From: Armatimonadaceae bacterium
Lineage (GTDB): Bacteria > Armatimonadota > Armatimonadia > Armatimonadales > Armatimonadaceae
Length of the DNA stretch: 45,352 nucleotides
Assembly (NCBI GenBank): GCA_030446525.1
Contig: JAUJNC010000030.1
Span: forward strand, 1-45,352
Direction of reading: 5' to 3'
In this document: positions 16,946-25,222 of the stretch, in pieces
Layout of the letters: the number at the start of each line of letters is the position of its first letter
Numbering within the stretch: position 1 is the first letter of the stretch
Program-made: the position numbers and the translations under genes
The notes under the pieces: model-generated
Seen by the model: only the letters and a program-made list of their open reading frames with translations
Database searches by the model: none
What the model was told of the DNA's origin: nothing

Positions 16946-17816
16946 TCACGCGCCGGCCTCCCCAGGGCCCGTTCGGCGAGCCGTTTCATGACCAGGCTCT
17001 GCTCCCAGCGGTCGCTGAACTCCCGCCCGTCCGGCAGGGTGATCGCGTAGCGCGGCGGGCCATGCTGGCGAACGGGAACACGTCGCCCGGCCCGGCGCCC
17101 GCCCGCCAGTGGCGCATCGCCGTGGCCGGAGTTCTCCACGAAGAACTGCGCCGCCGGGCCGCTGCCGTCGCCCACGTCCACCTGGATCTGCTCGCCGTTG
17201 GAAACGCGCCCGTGCAGGTGTGACGTCCGCTCCAGGACCGGCGCGAGGCGCTCCGCGGCGCGCTCCTCGGCCCAGCCGTAAACTCGCCGCCGACGAGGAC
17301 GAAGTGCGACAGGTCGGCGGTGAGACAGATGTGGGGGGACGCGCTCGATGAGCGCCAGCGTCTGCGGCAGGTTCTCGGTGAAGTTGTTGCGGTGCGTCTC
17401 CACGAAAAAGGATGCCCCGCTCGTTCGCCAGGGCGCACCCGTCCCCGACCAGGGTGACCACGTCGTCGAGCGGAGTGAAGGCGCTGGCGGGCTGGGCGAA
17501 CACGTAGTCCGCGCCCAGCCGCACGGCGCGCTCGACCGTGGCGCGGGTCTCGGCGAGCCTGAAAGGGCGGTGTCCTCCAGCACGAGCCGCAGTCCGTGCC
17601 GGTCGAGCGCCGCCTTCACCTCGCCCCCTCGTCCGCGTCGCCCAGCCAGCACTCCACCGCCTCGAAACCGGCCGCCTGGACCCGCCGGAACTTTTCGTCC
17701 AGCGTCCACTCGGCCTCGGCGTTCATGGGCAGCTTCTTCAGCGACCAGAGAGCGAGTGCTGCGTCCGCAGGCGCGGGGGCGCCGCTGCCGTCGTTGTAGC
17801 GAGCAAGTGTCGCCAT
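16946..17816 (-). CDS. sugar phosphate isomerase/epimerase (TIM barrel), frameshifted
   Basis: ATG 17816 follows AGGAGG by 8 nt. The pieces, in several frames, follow the xylose-isomerase-like TIM-barrel pattern: KFRRVQAAGFEAVECWLGD, VKAALDRHGLRLVLEDT, LGADYVFAQPASAFTPLDDV, FFVETHRNNFTENLPQTLAL, LTADLSHFVLVGGE, FFVENSGHGD, LPDGREFSDRWEQSLVMKRL. Acidic and histidine residues at the strand ends (ETH, DLSH) fit metal binding. Enzymes of this family isomerise or epimerise sugars; the substrate is unknown. At least five frame changes occur. A promoter at 17858-17863 drives it away from kdsD. Confidence 0.6.
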
Positions 17817-17857
17817 CGTGATTTCCTCCTGGGTTCCGTTCCCGAGCCCGTTGAGGT

Positions 17858-17894
17858 ATTATAGCACCCAAAGTTCGTCCGCCCGTGCTATAAT
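17858..17894. promoter_or_regulatory. mirror-image divergent promoters (isomerase / kdsD)
   Basis: Minus strand: TGCTATAAT with -10 at 17858-17863. Plus strand: TGCTATAAT with -10 at 17889-17894. The two nine-base extended -10 elements form an inverted repeat with about 20 bases between them, so the promoters face apart and their -35 regions overlap. No good -35 is visible for either, consistent with extended -10 promoters. The plus -10 ends 6 nt before the kdsD ATG (17901), so that transcript should be leaderless. Confidence 0.65.
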
Positions 17895-17900
17895 CTGCCC

Positions 17901-18899
17901 ATGGAACATTCCGATGCCCTCGCGCACGCGCGCCGCGTGCTCCGGGAGGAGGCGGACGCCCTGCGCGCCCTGGCCGACCGCCTCGACGACGCCTTCGGCC
18001 GCGCCGCCGCGCTGCTGCGCGCCTGTTCGGGCCGCGTCGTCGTGACGGGCATGGGCAAGTCGGGGGCGGTCGCGCGCAAGATCGCGGGCACCCTCTCGTC
18101 CACGGGCACGCCCGCCCTGTTCCTGCACCCGGGCGAGGCGCTGCACGGCGACCTGGGGATGGTGACCTCGGACGACGTGGTGCTGGCGCTCTCCTACTCG
18201 GGCGAGACGGACGAGCTGCTGGCCGTTCTGCCCGGCCTGAAGCGCCGCGGCGCGGGCCTGATCGCGATGACGGGCCGCGCCGGCTCGACGCTGGCCCGGG
18301 CCTCCGACGTGGTCCTCGACGTGTGCGTTCCGCGCGAGGCCTGCCCGCTCTGCCTCGCCCCCACCACGTCCACGACCGCGATGATGGCGCTGGGCGACGC
18401 GCTCGCCGTGACGGTGATGGAGGCGCGCGGCTTCGGGCGCGACGACTACGCGCAGCTCCACCCGGCAGGCTCGCTCGGGCGGCGGCTGCTGCTCCACGCC
18501 TCGGACGTGATGCGCACCGGCGACGAGCTCGCGGTCGTGGACCAGTCCGCGACGCTCCACGCGGCGCTGTTCGCCATCACGCAAGCGGGGGCGGGGGCGG
18601 CCTGTATCGTGGACGAGGCGGGGCGCCTGACCGGCATCCTGACCGACGGCGATGTCCGTCGCGCCCTTCTGGCCGACCCGCAGGCGCTCGCGCGGCCCGC
18701 CGGCGAGGCGATGACCCGCTCGCCGTACGTCGTGACGGGGGACCCCCTGGCGTATGAAGTGGTCCAGCGGTTCGAGCGGGAAAAGCCGCGCACCGGGAAT
18801 GAAAAGGCGCGCATCGGCGACCTGCCCGTGGTCGACGCGGCCGGGCGGCCCGTCGGCATGCTGATGCTCAAGGACCTGCTGCGCGCGGGGATCGTGTGA
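17901..18899 (+). CDS. kdsD: D-arabinose-5-phosphate isomerase (KdsD/KpsF)
   Basis: This 332-residue intact protein converts ribulose-5-phosphate to arabinose-5-phosphate, the first step toward KDO. Residues 1-190 form a SIS sugar-isomerase domain (VVVTGMGKSGAVARKIAGTL, SYSGETDELL, LAPTTSTTAMMALGDALAVT, HPAGSLGRRL). Residues 200-332 form a CBS pair (DVMRTGDELAVVDQSATLHA, GILTDGDVRRALL, LPVVDAAGRPVGMLMLKDLL). The length and domain order are standard. Translation is coupled to kdsC by a TGATG overlap. With kdsC it implies that the cell makes KDO or a relative, hence an LPS-like outer membrane or a KDO-containing capsule. Confidence 0.93.
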   Translation: MEHSDALAHARRVLREEADALRALADRLDDAFGRAAALLRACSGRVVVTGMGKSGAVARKIAGTLSSTGTPALFLHPGEALHGDLGMVTSDDVVLALSYSGETDELLAVLPGLKRRGAGLIAMTGRAGSTLARASDVVLDVCVPREACPLCLAPTTSTTAMMALGDALAVTVMEARGFGRDDYAQLHPAGSLGRRLLLHASDVMRTGDELAVVDQSATLHAALFAITQAGAGAACIVDEAGRLTGILTDGDVRRALLADPQALARPAGEAMTRSPYVVTGDPLAYEVVQRFEREKPRTGNEKARIGDLPVVDAAGRPVGMLMLKDLLRAGIV

Positions 18900-19447
18900 T
18901 GGCGTCTATGGCGCGCATACGCCTGCTGGCGATGGACGTGGACGGCACCCTCACCGACGGCGGCGTCGTCTACGACGACGCGGGCCGGGAATCGAAGCGC
19001 TTCCACATCCACGACGGCCTGGGGATCGTGATGGCGGGCTTCGTCGGCCTCCAGATCGCCTGGCTTACGGGGCGCTCTTCGCCCGCCGTGGAGCGGCGCG
19101 CGCGCGAGCTGGGGGTCGCGCATCTGCTGCAGGGCGTCCGCGACAAGGGCAGGGCGCTCCTGGAGCTCGCCTTCCGGCTGGGCGTCGCCCCCGACGAGGT
19201 GGCGTACCTGGGCGACGACCTGAACGACCTGCCCGCCCTGCGCGCCGCCGCGGTCGCGATCGCCCCGGCCCACGCCGTCCCCGAGGTCAAGGCGGTCGCG
19301 CACGTGGTCACCGCCCGCGCGGGCGGGGACGGCGCGGCCCGCGACGCCATCGAGGCGATCCTGCGCGCCCGCGGCGACTACAACGCCGCGCTGGGCGCCT
19401 ACCTCCTTTCCCTCTCCGCCCCCTCCGACCGGATAAGCAAGCCGTAA
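18899..19447 (+). CDS. kdsC: KDO-8-phosphate phosphatase (HAD family)
   Basis: The 182-residue protein starts at ATG 18899, overlapping the kdsD stop. It is a minimal C0-type HAD phosphatase without cap: the catalytic DVDGTLTDG (nucleophile D and acid D), LTGRSSPAVERRARELG, KGRALLELAFRLGVAPDEVA and YLGDDLNDLPALRAA (Mg-binding DD). KdsC removes phosphate from KDO-8-P; such small enzymes work as tetramers. It is the second gene of the kdsDC operon. About 100 bp follow with no clear terminator before the next promoter. Confidence 0.9.
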   Translation: MASMARIRLLAMDVDGTLTDGGVVYDDAGRESKRFHIHDGLGIVMAGFVGLQIAWLTGRSSPAVERRARELGVAHLLQGVRDKGRALLELAFRLGVAPDEVAYLGDDLNDLPALRAAAVAIAPAHAVPEVKAVAHVVTARAGGDGAARDAIEAILRARGDYNAALGAYLLSLSAPSDRISKP

Positions 19448-19545
19448 AGCGCCTTTTCCGGGTTTCGCACCCTGCGCGGAGTACCTGTGCAGGGCAAACA
19501 CTTTCCTGAAAACAAACATAATTTTGCCTTACCTGATGATAGAAA

Positions 19546-19574
19546 TTGACAATCATCACAAAGCATGGTACAAT
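19546..19574 (+). promoter_or_regulatory. consensus sigma-A promoter
   Basis: TTGACA (19546-19551), 17-nt spacer, TACAAT (19569-19574) in a locally AT-rich stretch. Transcription should start at about 19581, within a few bases of the ATG at 19584. Confidence 0.75.
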
Positions 19575-19583
19575 ATCAGTAGA

Positions 19584-19898
19584 ATGGGAGCCGCAACCAA
19601 GAGGCAAACGAAAGGGGTTTTGAGGCGAATGGAAAAGGGGCTGGTTGTGGAGGAGAGTGCGCGCAAAAAGGAAAGGCCGGGCGAGACGCCCGCGGGAAAA
19701 GCGACCCCGGTGGCGGCGCCGCCGAGCGGGCGCGAAGGACGGCCGGACCCCCAGTGGGTGCGCGGCCGCTGTCCCGAGTGCGGCGACGACCTGGTGTCGA
19801 ACCTTTACTATATCGGCGGCAAGGGGTACATCCTTTGCTGGGAGTGCTGGGGTTCGTTGGGGGAGAACCCGGCGTGCCGTTATCACAAGGTGCTGTGA
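19584..19898 (+). CDS. small zinc-ribbon protein of unknown function
   Basis: From ATG 19584 the product has 104 residues; an internal ATG at 19629 with weak GAGG would give 89. I prefer 19584 because the promoter places the transcript start 3 nt before it. The first 60 residues are basic and low-complexity. The C-terminal 45 carry a treble CPEC / CWEC pattern (VRGRCPECGDDLVSN, GGKGYILCWECWGSL), a likely zinc ribbon, plus a further C and H in NPACRYHK. No family is recognised. The gene is followed 62 bp later by another unknown gene and may be co-transcribed with it. Confidence 0.6.
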   Translation: MGAATKRQTKGVLRRMEKGLVVEESARKKERPGETPAGKATPVAAPPSGREGRPDPQWVRGRCPECGDDLVSNLYYIGGKGYILCWECWGSLGENPACRYHKVL

Positions 19899-19960
19899 CG
19901 GCGGACAGCCCCCGCCATCGTTGCTGAGTGACTGGCTCAGGTGAAGAAAGGTTGGAGAAA

Positions 19961-20593
19961 ATGGCGAGCAACGAGACGACGTACGGCGCGCCCGGCGCGC
20001 CGCTCACCCGCGTGCAGATCTACAAATACGTGACCAAGGACCGGGTTCTGGACATCAGCGACATGCTGTCCCTGGACCCGCGGCGCAACAAGGTGGCCTT
20101 CACCCTGCTGGAGTTCGATGAGAACTACAAGGCCAAGACGCGCGTGCGGCATTTCGTCGACGCGCCGGACTTCAAGCTGGTGTGCTGGGACATCCTGCAC
20201 GGCACGTTCGGCGAATGGACCGACCACAAGGGCAGCGCCCACGAGGACGGCTTCCAGGCGCGCGTGTTCACCCTGCGCAAGGACGTGAAGTACCGCCAGC
20301 CGTACGTGCTGAAGATAGACAACGGCGTCGGCGAGGCGATCGGGGGGAGCGGCGCGGTGAAGATGGTCCGCGCGACCGAATCCCTGACGCTGCTCATGCC
20401 CGAGTGGGACGCGCGGCGCATGGCGCAGACCGTGCTGGACTACATCCGCGACTGGGAGACGGTGAACTTCCGCAAGCGCCAGGAGGCGCAGACGGTCATC
20501 ATCTCGATGCCCGAACCGGGGGCGGACGGGGAACAGGCCGGCGGCGACGCCCGGGAGGGCGACGCACGGCGGCGCTACGCGAAGGCGGCATAG
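19961..20593 (+). CDS. conserved-looking protein of unknown function
   Basis: The 210-residue protein starts at ATG 19961 with GGAG 5 nt upstream. The reading frame is clean and ends at a strong terminator. No signal peptide or membrane segment is present. The body is strand-rich (RRNKVAFTLLEFDENYKAKT, FKLVCWDILHGTFGEWTDHK, GGSGAVKMVRATESLTLLMP) and ends with a helical segment (AQTVLDYIRDWETVNFRKRQ) and an acidic-basic tail. I cannot assign a family. Its position after a zinc-ribbon gene and near basic housekeeping genes suggests a cytosolic role. Confidence 0.65.
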   Translation: MASNETTYGAPGAPLTRVQIYKYVTKDRVLDISDMLSLDPRRNKVAFTLLEFDENYKAKTRVRHFVDAPDFKLVCWDILHGTFGEWTDHKGSAHEDGFQARVFTLRKDVKYRQPYVLKIDNGVGEAIGGSGAVKMVRATESLTLLMPEWDARRMAQTVLDYIRDWETVNFRKRQEAQTVIISMPEPGADGEQAGGDAREGDARRRYAKAA

Positions 20594-20623
20594 ATCGCCC
20601 CTTCCTGTGGCGCTCGGAGAAGA

Positions 20624-20650
20624 GGCGGGGCGGAGCGCCCCGCCTTTTTT
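20624..20650 (+). terminator. intrinsic terminator
   Basis: GGCGGGGCG (20624-20632), loop GAG, CGCCCCGCC (20636-20644) and six T (20645-20650): a nine-pair GC stem with a T tail, a classic rho-independent terminator for the gene at 19961. Confidence 0.9.
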
Positions 20651-20676
20651 GCGTCCCGACAACCGGCTCGTGCTTC

Positions 20677-20705
20677 TTGCGCTTTGCACGCCGATTTGCT
20701 ATAAT
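20677..20705 (+). promoter_or_regulatory. extended -10 promoter for the ferredoxin gene
   Basis: TTGCGC (20677-20682), 17-nt spacer and TGCTATAAT (-10 at 20700-20705). Transcription would begin near 20712, giving a leader of about 50 nt with AGGAGG before the GTG at 20764. Confidence 0.65.
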
Positions 20706-20763
20706 GGACACCACCGCCCCGCAGCCGCGAGTGCCTGCGGGGACCGTGCCCAGGAGGGTTTTC

Positions 20764-21006
20764 GTGCCTTACGTGATTGCTGAGCCGTGTATCGGCGTTA
20801 AGGATAAGTCGTGTGTCGCGGTTTGCCCGGTGGACTGTATCCACGGCGGCGACGACGACGATCAGCTGTACATCGACCCCGGCGAGTGCATCGACTGCGG
20901 CCTGTGCGAGCCGGAGTGCCCGGTGGACGCCATCTTCATGGAGGACGAAGTGCCGGATCAGTGGAAGTCCTTCATCGAGAAGAACGCCGCGTACTTCCAG
21001 AAGTAA
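20764..21006 (+). CDS. ferredoxin, 7Fe-type ([3Fe-4S][4Fe-4S])
   Basis: The 80-residue protein starts at GTG 20764 (AGGAGG 6 nt upstream); an in-frame ATG at 20704 overlaps the -10 box and is rejected. Cluster motifs are C-x7-C-x3-CP (PCIGVKDKSCVAVCPVDCIH) and CxxCxxCxxxCP (ECIDCGLCEPECPVDAIF). The wide spacing of the first motif is that of FdxA-type seven-iron ferredoxins. It has the acidic insertion GGDDDDQLYIDPGE between the clusters. It is a low-potential electron carrier in the cytosol; its partner enzyme is not indicated by the neighbours. Confidence 0.9.
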   Translation: MPYVIAEPCIGVKDKSCVAVCPVDCIHGGDDDDQLYIDPGECIDCGLCEPECPVDAIFMEDEVPDQWKSFIEKNAAYFQK

Positions 21007-21027
21007 CGGCCGATCGCCCGCGGGGCG

Positions 21028-21057
21028 GGGAACGGCGGCGGTCCCGCCGCCGTTCCC
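21028..21057 (+). terminator. very stable hairpin between ferredoxin and thioesterase genes
   Basis: GGGAACGGCGGCGG (21028-21041) pairs perfectly with CCGCCGCCGTTCCC (21044-21057) across a two-base loop. No T run follows, so it may be a processing or stability hairpin and not a terminator. Confidence 0.5.
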
Positions 21058-21080
21058 GAAGCGCCCGCCCCCCGCCACCG

Positions 21081-21494
21081 TTGTTCACGCCCCTTTCCGC
21101 CACGGTACGCGTGCGCTCCTACGAGCTGGACTCGTTCGGGCACGTCAACAACGCCGTCTATCTGAGCTACCTGGAAGAGGCCCGTTCCGAGTTCCTGAAG
21201 CAGATCGGGCTCTCGTTCCACGACTTCGCGCGCCTGGGGGTGCACCTCGTGATCGTCGAGGCGCACGTCCGCTACGTCACCCCCGCCGTTTACGGCGACG
21301 AGATCGAGATCGCCGGCCGGTTCACCGATGTCAAAGGCGCCTCGCTCACCATCACCTATACCCTCACGGAAAAGGCGTCGGGCCGCCTGGTTGCCACGGC
21401 ACGAACGCGGGGCGCGTTCGTGGACCCGGCCACGGGGCGGCCCGTGCGGGCGCCGCGCGCCTTCGGGCGGGCGCTGGGCGGCGCCGGCTCCTAG
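21081..21494 (+). CDS. acyl-CoA thioesterase (4HBT hot-dog family)
   Basis: The product has about 137 residues from TTG 21081; the start is uncertain (GTG 21108 is also possible) since no Shine-Dalgarno is clear. The catalytic signature SYELDSFGHVNNAVYLSYLE (D then HVNNxxY) is typical of 4-hydroxybenzoyl-CoA thioesterase-like YbgC proteins, followed by EARSEFLKQIGLSF, VEAHVRYVTPAVYGDEIEIA and ARTRGAFVDPATGRPVRAP. It hydrolyses acyl-CoA thioesters; the physiological substrate is unknown. It converges with the GGDEF/EAL gene. Confidence 0.85.
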   Translation: MFTPLSATVRVRSYELDSFGHVNNAVYLSYLEEARSEFLKQIGLSFHDFARLGVHLVIVEAHVRYVTPAVYGDEIEIAGRFTDVKGASLTITYTLTEKASGRLVATARTRGAFVDPATGRPVRAPRAFGRALGGAGS

Positions 21495-21518
21495 CATCGC
21501 CGTTTTCCCGTGTCCCGC

Positions 21519-24254
21519 CTACGCGGCGCGCCGCCGCAGCCAGCGGGGGCGCGGCGGCGCGGGGGCGTCGTCGAGGAGGGCCTCGAGCTTCTGGGCGGTC
21601 ACCGGGTGGCTGAAGAGGTAGCCCTGCATCACGTCGCAGCCCAGCGCGTGGAGGCAGTCGCGCTGCGCCTGGGTCTCGACGCCTTCGGCGACCACCTCCA
21701 TCCCCAGGGCGTGCGCCAGTTCGGCAAGCGCCCGCACAACCGCCTGGTCCTTCTCGCTCTCGGCGACGCCCGTCACGAACGACCGGTCGAGGGTCAGGAG
21801 GTCCAGGGGGTCGCGCCGGCGGGAGGCGAGCGACGAGTACCCGGTGCCGAAGTCGTGCCCCGACAGGTGGCTCGGCGGGCGCTTGTGCGGGGGCCGGGTG
21901 TCGACGGCCGCCTGTTCGTCGCTCATGATCGCGGTCTCCGTCAGCTCCACGTCGAGCCACCCGGGCTCCAGCCCGGTTTCGGCCAGGATCCGGGACACCG
22001 TCTGTGCCAGCCCGCGCTGGCGGAACTGCCGCGCCGAAAGGTTCACCGCCGTCCGCAGCGGGCGGCCCGCTCGTTGCCAGAAGGCGGCCTGACGGCACGC
22101 CTCGCGCAGCACCCACTCGCCCAGCGCCACGATCACCCCCATCTCCTCCGCCAGCGGGATGAACTCCGCGGGGGACACGAGCCCCAGCTCGGGGTGATGC
22201 CAGCGCACGAGGGCTTCCACCCCGATAATGTGATGGGTGGCGAGCTCCACCTGCGGCTGGTACAGCAGGGTAAGGGCGTCGCACTCGATGGCCCGGCGCA
22301 GGCCCGATTCCAGGGTGAAGCGCCGCAGGGCGGTCGCGTTCATCGCCGTCGTGTAGAGCTGGTAGCCGCTGCGGCCCTGCTCCTTGGCGCGGTACATGGC
22401 CACGTCCGCGTGCTTGAGGAGGGTCTGCGGATCCCTGCCGTCGAAGGGGTATACGCTGATCCCGATGCTGACGGTGACCACCAGTTCGTGGTTGCCCAGC
22501 ACGACCGGCTCGGCGAGCACGTCCAGCAGGTCCTGGCCCATCCGGGCCGCCGCCTCGGGACGCGCGATCGTGGGGACGAGGATAGTGAACTCGTCCCCGC
22601 CCATCCGGGCGATCGTGTCCTCGGCGCGCAGCCGGCAGGTGAGCCGCCGGGCCACCTCCTGCAGGAGCCGGTCCCCCGCGTCGTGGCCCAGGGTGTCGTT
22701 GATCTGTTTGAAGCGATCCAGGTCGAGGAAAAGGACGGCCGCCGACTCCTGCTTGCGCTCGCAGATCGCCAGTACCTGCTCCAAACGATCCTGGAAGAGG
22801 GTGCGATTCGGCAGGCCGGTCAGCCCGTCATGGTGCGCCTGCCAGCGGATCATCTCCTCGGCCCGCTCGCGCTCGGCGATCTCCGCCCGCAGCGCCTCGT
22901 TGGCTTGCGCCAGCTCCGCGGTCCGTTCCCGGACCCGCCGCTCCAGTTCGTTATGGGCGGAGCGCAGCGCCTGTTCCGCCCGCTGGCGCTCCCAGGTCTC
23001 CAGGGCCAGGGAAACGATATCGGCGATCGAGCCGGCGAAGTTCTGTTCCTCGAGCGCCCAGCGGCGCGGCGCTCCCACCTGTTCGTGACAAACCACCCCT
23101 ATCATCCGGCCTCCCAGCCGGATCGGCGCATCCAGCAGCGACGTGATGCCCAGGGCGGAAAGGTACGCGTCTGCCAGCTCCCCGGTTCTGGGATCATGGC
23201 AGGCATCGTGCGCCGCTATGGTCCGCTCCTGTTCCAAAGCCTTGAAGTACGCCGGGTAATCCGCCGCCGCCAGCTCGCCGCCTTCCCGGTGCCGATCCGT
23301 GCTCCTGTCGTAATGGTCGACGCAGCGGATCCGGGTGCGGTCCTCGTCGTAGAGCCATACGCCCACACGCTCGACATCGAGCGTGTGGGCGGACGCCCTG
23401 GTGATTTCCCGCAGCATGGCGGCCAGATCATCCCGGTTCCGCGTCTCGCTCCTTGCCAGCCGCACCAGCGTCTCGTTCTGTCGCCGCAGGTGCCGGGTGG
23501 AGCGGTCCTGTGCCGTCCGGAAGGCGAGCGCCTTGCGCTGGAGGAACCCCACCGCGAACCCGACGCCCGCCGACAGCACGAGCGCCAGGCCCAGCCCGAA
23601 CCCGGCGGCCCGGCGCATCTTGGCCAAACGCGCCACGTACAGGTCCGCCGACAGATCCACGCCCACGGCGCCGACCTGCCTGCCGCGGGAATCAAAAAAA
23701 GGGGCGTACCCGCTGATGAAGCTCCCCCAACCGTCGGAATACGGCTTCTCGTCGGCGGCCGGCTTTCCGGAGCGCAGGGCGTACAGCATCATCGGGGGCG
23801 CGTCGGAGTAAGGCTGCATGACGTGTGACTTGTCGTCCACGCCGTCGCCGTCCGGGTCGCCCGCCTCGGTGGGGTCCAGCACGAAGTGCACCTTCCCGTC
23901 GACGAGGATGCAGGTGTAAACCAATGTGATGTCTTTGCGCGCGGTCAGCACCCGCCGCAGCGGCGCGATCGCCCGCGCATACGCCGCCCCGGTTTCCTGC
24001 CGCGGCGAGGTGAACCGGCGGTGCGCGTCGCCGTCGACCAGGGTGGAAATGGTCGAGGCGCCGTGCACCAGGTTGCCGCGCACCTCCTGACGCAGGGCCT
24101 CACGCGAAAACAGGTACAGCGCCGCCCCGCTCAGGCAGGTGGCCAGAAGGACCGTCAACCCCGCCAGCAGCCCCGCCCCGCGAGCCGTCAGGCGGAACAT
24201 CCTCTCCCTGAACTTTCGTGGGAGCAGCCGTGATAGCGTTTGTGCCCTGGTCAT
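21519..24254 (-). CDS. membrane sensor diguanylate cyclase with degenerate EAL domain
   Basis: This is a 911-residue intact frame. Domains: TM1 at about 28-50; an extracytoplasmic sensor (CACHE-like) at about 55-210 with an interesting DPDGDGVDD loop; TM2 near 218-238; GAF at about 265-430; coiled coil; GGDEF at about 485-645 with an intact RMGGDEFTIL active site and RxxD inhibitory site five residues before it; EAL at about 660-900 (EALVRW). In the EAL domain the DDFGTG loop reads HDFGTGYSSL and the catalytic lysine of LKIDRSFV is threonine (LLTLDRSFV), so phosphodiesterase activity is doubtful. It should make c-di-GMP in response to an external signal. About 180 bp separate it from the next gene. 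Confidence 0.85.
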   Translation of the reverse strand: MTRAQTLSRLLPRKFRERMFRLTARGAGLLAGLTVLLATCLSGAALYLFSREALRQEVRGNLVHGASTISTLVDGDAHRRFTSPRQETGAAYARAIAPLRRVLTARKDITLVYTCILVDGKVHFVLDPTEAGDPDGDGVDDKSHVMQPYSDAPPMMLYALRSGKPAADEKPYSDGWGSFISGYAPFFDSRGRQVGAVGVDLSADLYVARLAKMRRAAGFGLGLALVLSAGVGFAVGFLQRKALAFRTAQDRSTRHLRRQNETLVRLARSETRNRDDLAAMLREITRASAHTLDVERVGVWLYDEDRTRIRCVDHYDRSTDRHREGGELAAADYPAYFKALEQERTIAAHDACHDPRTGELADAYLSALGITSLLDAPIRLGGRMIGVVCHEQVGAPRRWALEEQNFAGSIADIVSLALETWERQRAEQALRSAHNELERRVRERTAELAQANEALRAEIAERERAEEMIRWQAHHDGLTGLPNRTLFQDRLEQVLAICERKQESAAVLFLDLDRFKQINDTLGHDAGDRLLQEVARRLTCRLRAEDTIARMGGDEFTILVPTIARPEAAARMGQDLLDVLAEPVVLGNHELVVTVSIGISVYPFDGRDPQTLLKHADVAMYRAKEQGRSGYQLYTTAMNATALRRFTLESGLRRAIECDALTLLYQPQVELATHHIIGVEALVRWHHPELGLVSPAEFIPLAEEMGVIVALGEWVLREACRQAAFWQRAGRPLRTAVNLSARQFRQRGLAQTVSRILAETGLEPGWLDVELTETAIMSDEQAAVDTRPPHKRPPSHLSGHDFGTGYSSLASRRRDPLDLLTLDRSFVTGVAESEKDQAVVRALAELAHALGMEVVAEGVETQAQRDCLHALGCDVMQGYLFSHPVTAQKLEALLDDAPAPPRPRWLRRRAA

Positions 24255-24433
24255 TCGATCGCCGATCTACTGGGAACTAAGTCACCACCTATTATCGGCG
24301 TGCTGCCGGCGCTCTATCACGGTTTTTCTGAAAGGCGCGGGTTGCGGCGGGGGAGACTGCCGAATAGGGCGGCTGGGGTACAATCAAGGTGGGCGCCCAC
24401 CGCCACGGATGTTCATAGGTCTGGCCCCGGAAG

Positions 24434-25088
24434 ATGGAAGAGAAAGCGCCTTACGGGGGCCGCCGCGAGCCGGCGGTCTTCACCCCAGCTTTTGATCGGT
24501 ACAACGATCCCGGCCGCATCGTCGATTTCGGCCCCTACTACCCGGTCGCGCGGGTCATGGAGAACCGGGCCGCCTTGCAGTACATCGTGCGCGAGGGGCA
24601 TCCCGGCTACAGCGCGTCCTCGCTGGGGGCGGTGCGCCAGGGCGTCGAATGGACCCGGTGGATCAACGAGTTCAACAAAGGCCGCAAGTGGGTGCGGAGG
24701 CGGCTGTTCGAGAAGCTCGACCCCATGCTCGAAGCCGACATCGCCCTCGCCACCGTCCCCTCGCACGACCCTTTCCAGGACGCCCCCAGCATCCGCCTGT
24801 TGGCGCAGCCCGGCGGCCAACGGGCGCGTGGACGCGACCGGTTGTTTGGCGCGCCACACCAAGATCAAGCGGATCGTTTTCGGCGGCCCGAGTTACCGCC
24901 AGCTTCACCTGCAAACCATCTCGGTCACCGACGAGTCGCTGGTCCAGGGCAAAACGGTTCTCCTGCTGGATGACATCACCAAAAGCGGCGCGTCGCTGCG
25001 GGCCTGCCGGGAGCTCTTGTACCAGGCAGGGGCGCGCCTTGTCCAGGCGGCCGCCCTGGGCAAGGTCGTCGCAGACCGCCCCTGGTGA
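24434..25088 (+). CDS. ComF-like phosphoribosyltransferase, one frameshift
   Basis: ATG 24434 opens a frame of about 130 residues (FDRYNDPGRIVDFGPYYPVA, EADIALATVPSHDPFQ). Near 24805 it shifts into a second frame (ANGRVDATGCLARHTKIKRI, then QTISVTDESLVQGKTVLLLD, DITKSGASLRACRELLYQAG). VLLLDDITKSGASL is the PRPP-binding loop of type I phosphoribosyltransferases, with an extra KRI-type basic strand as in ComF relatives. The combined length is about 217 residues. A possible TACAAT -10 is at 24379-24384. Base-salvage or competence-related roles are both possible. Confidence 0.65.
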
Positions 25089-25222
25089 ACCGGCGCGCCG
25101 CTACGGCGCGGCCCGCCGGTCCCACATGGTCCGCTCCACCCGGCCGTTGTTCCGCTTCGCGAGAACTGCACCTCCCCGGAACCCTTTCCTGCCGCCCCTC
25201 GTGAAGCCGGGCGTGCGGACCC

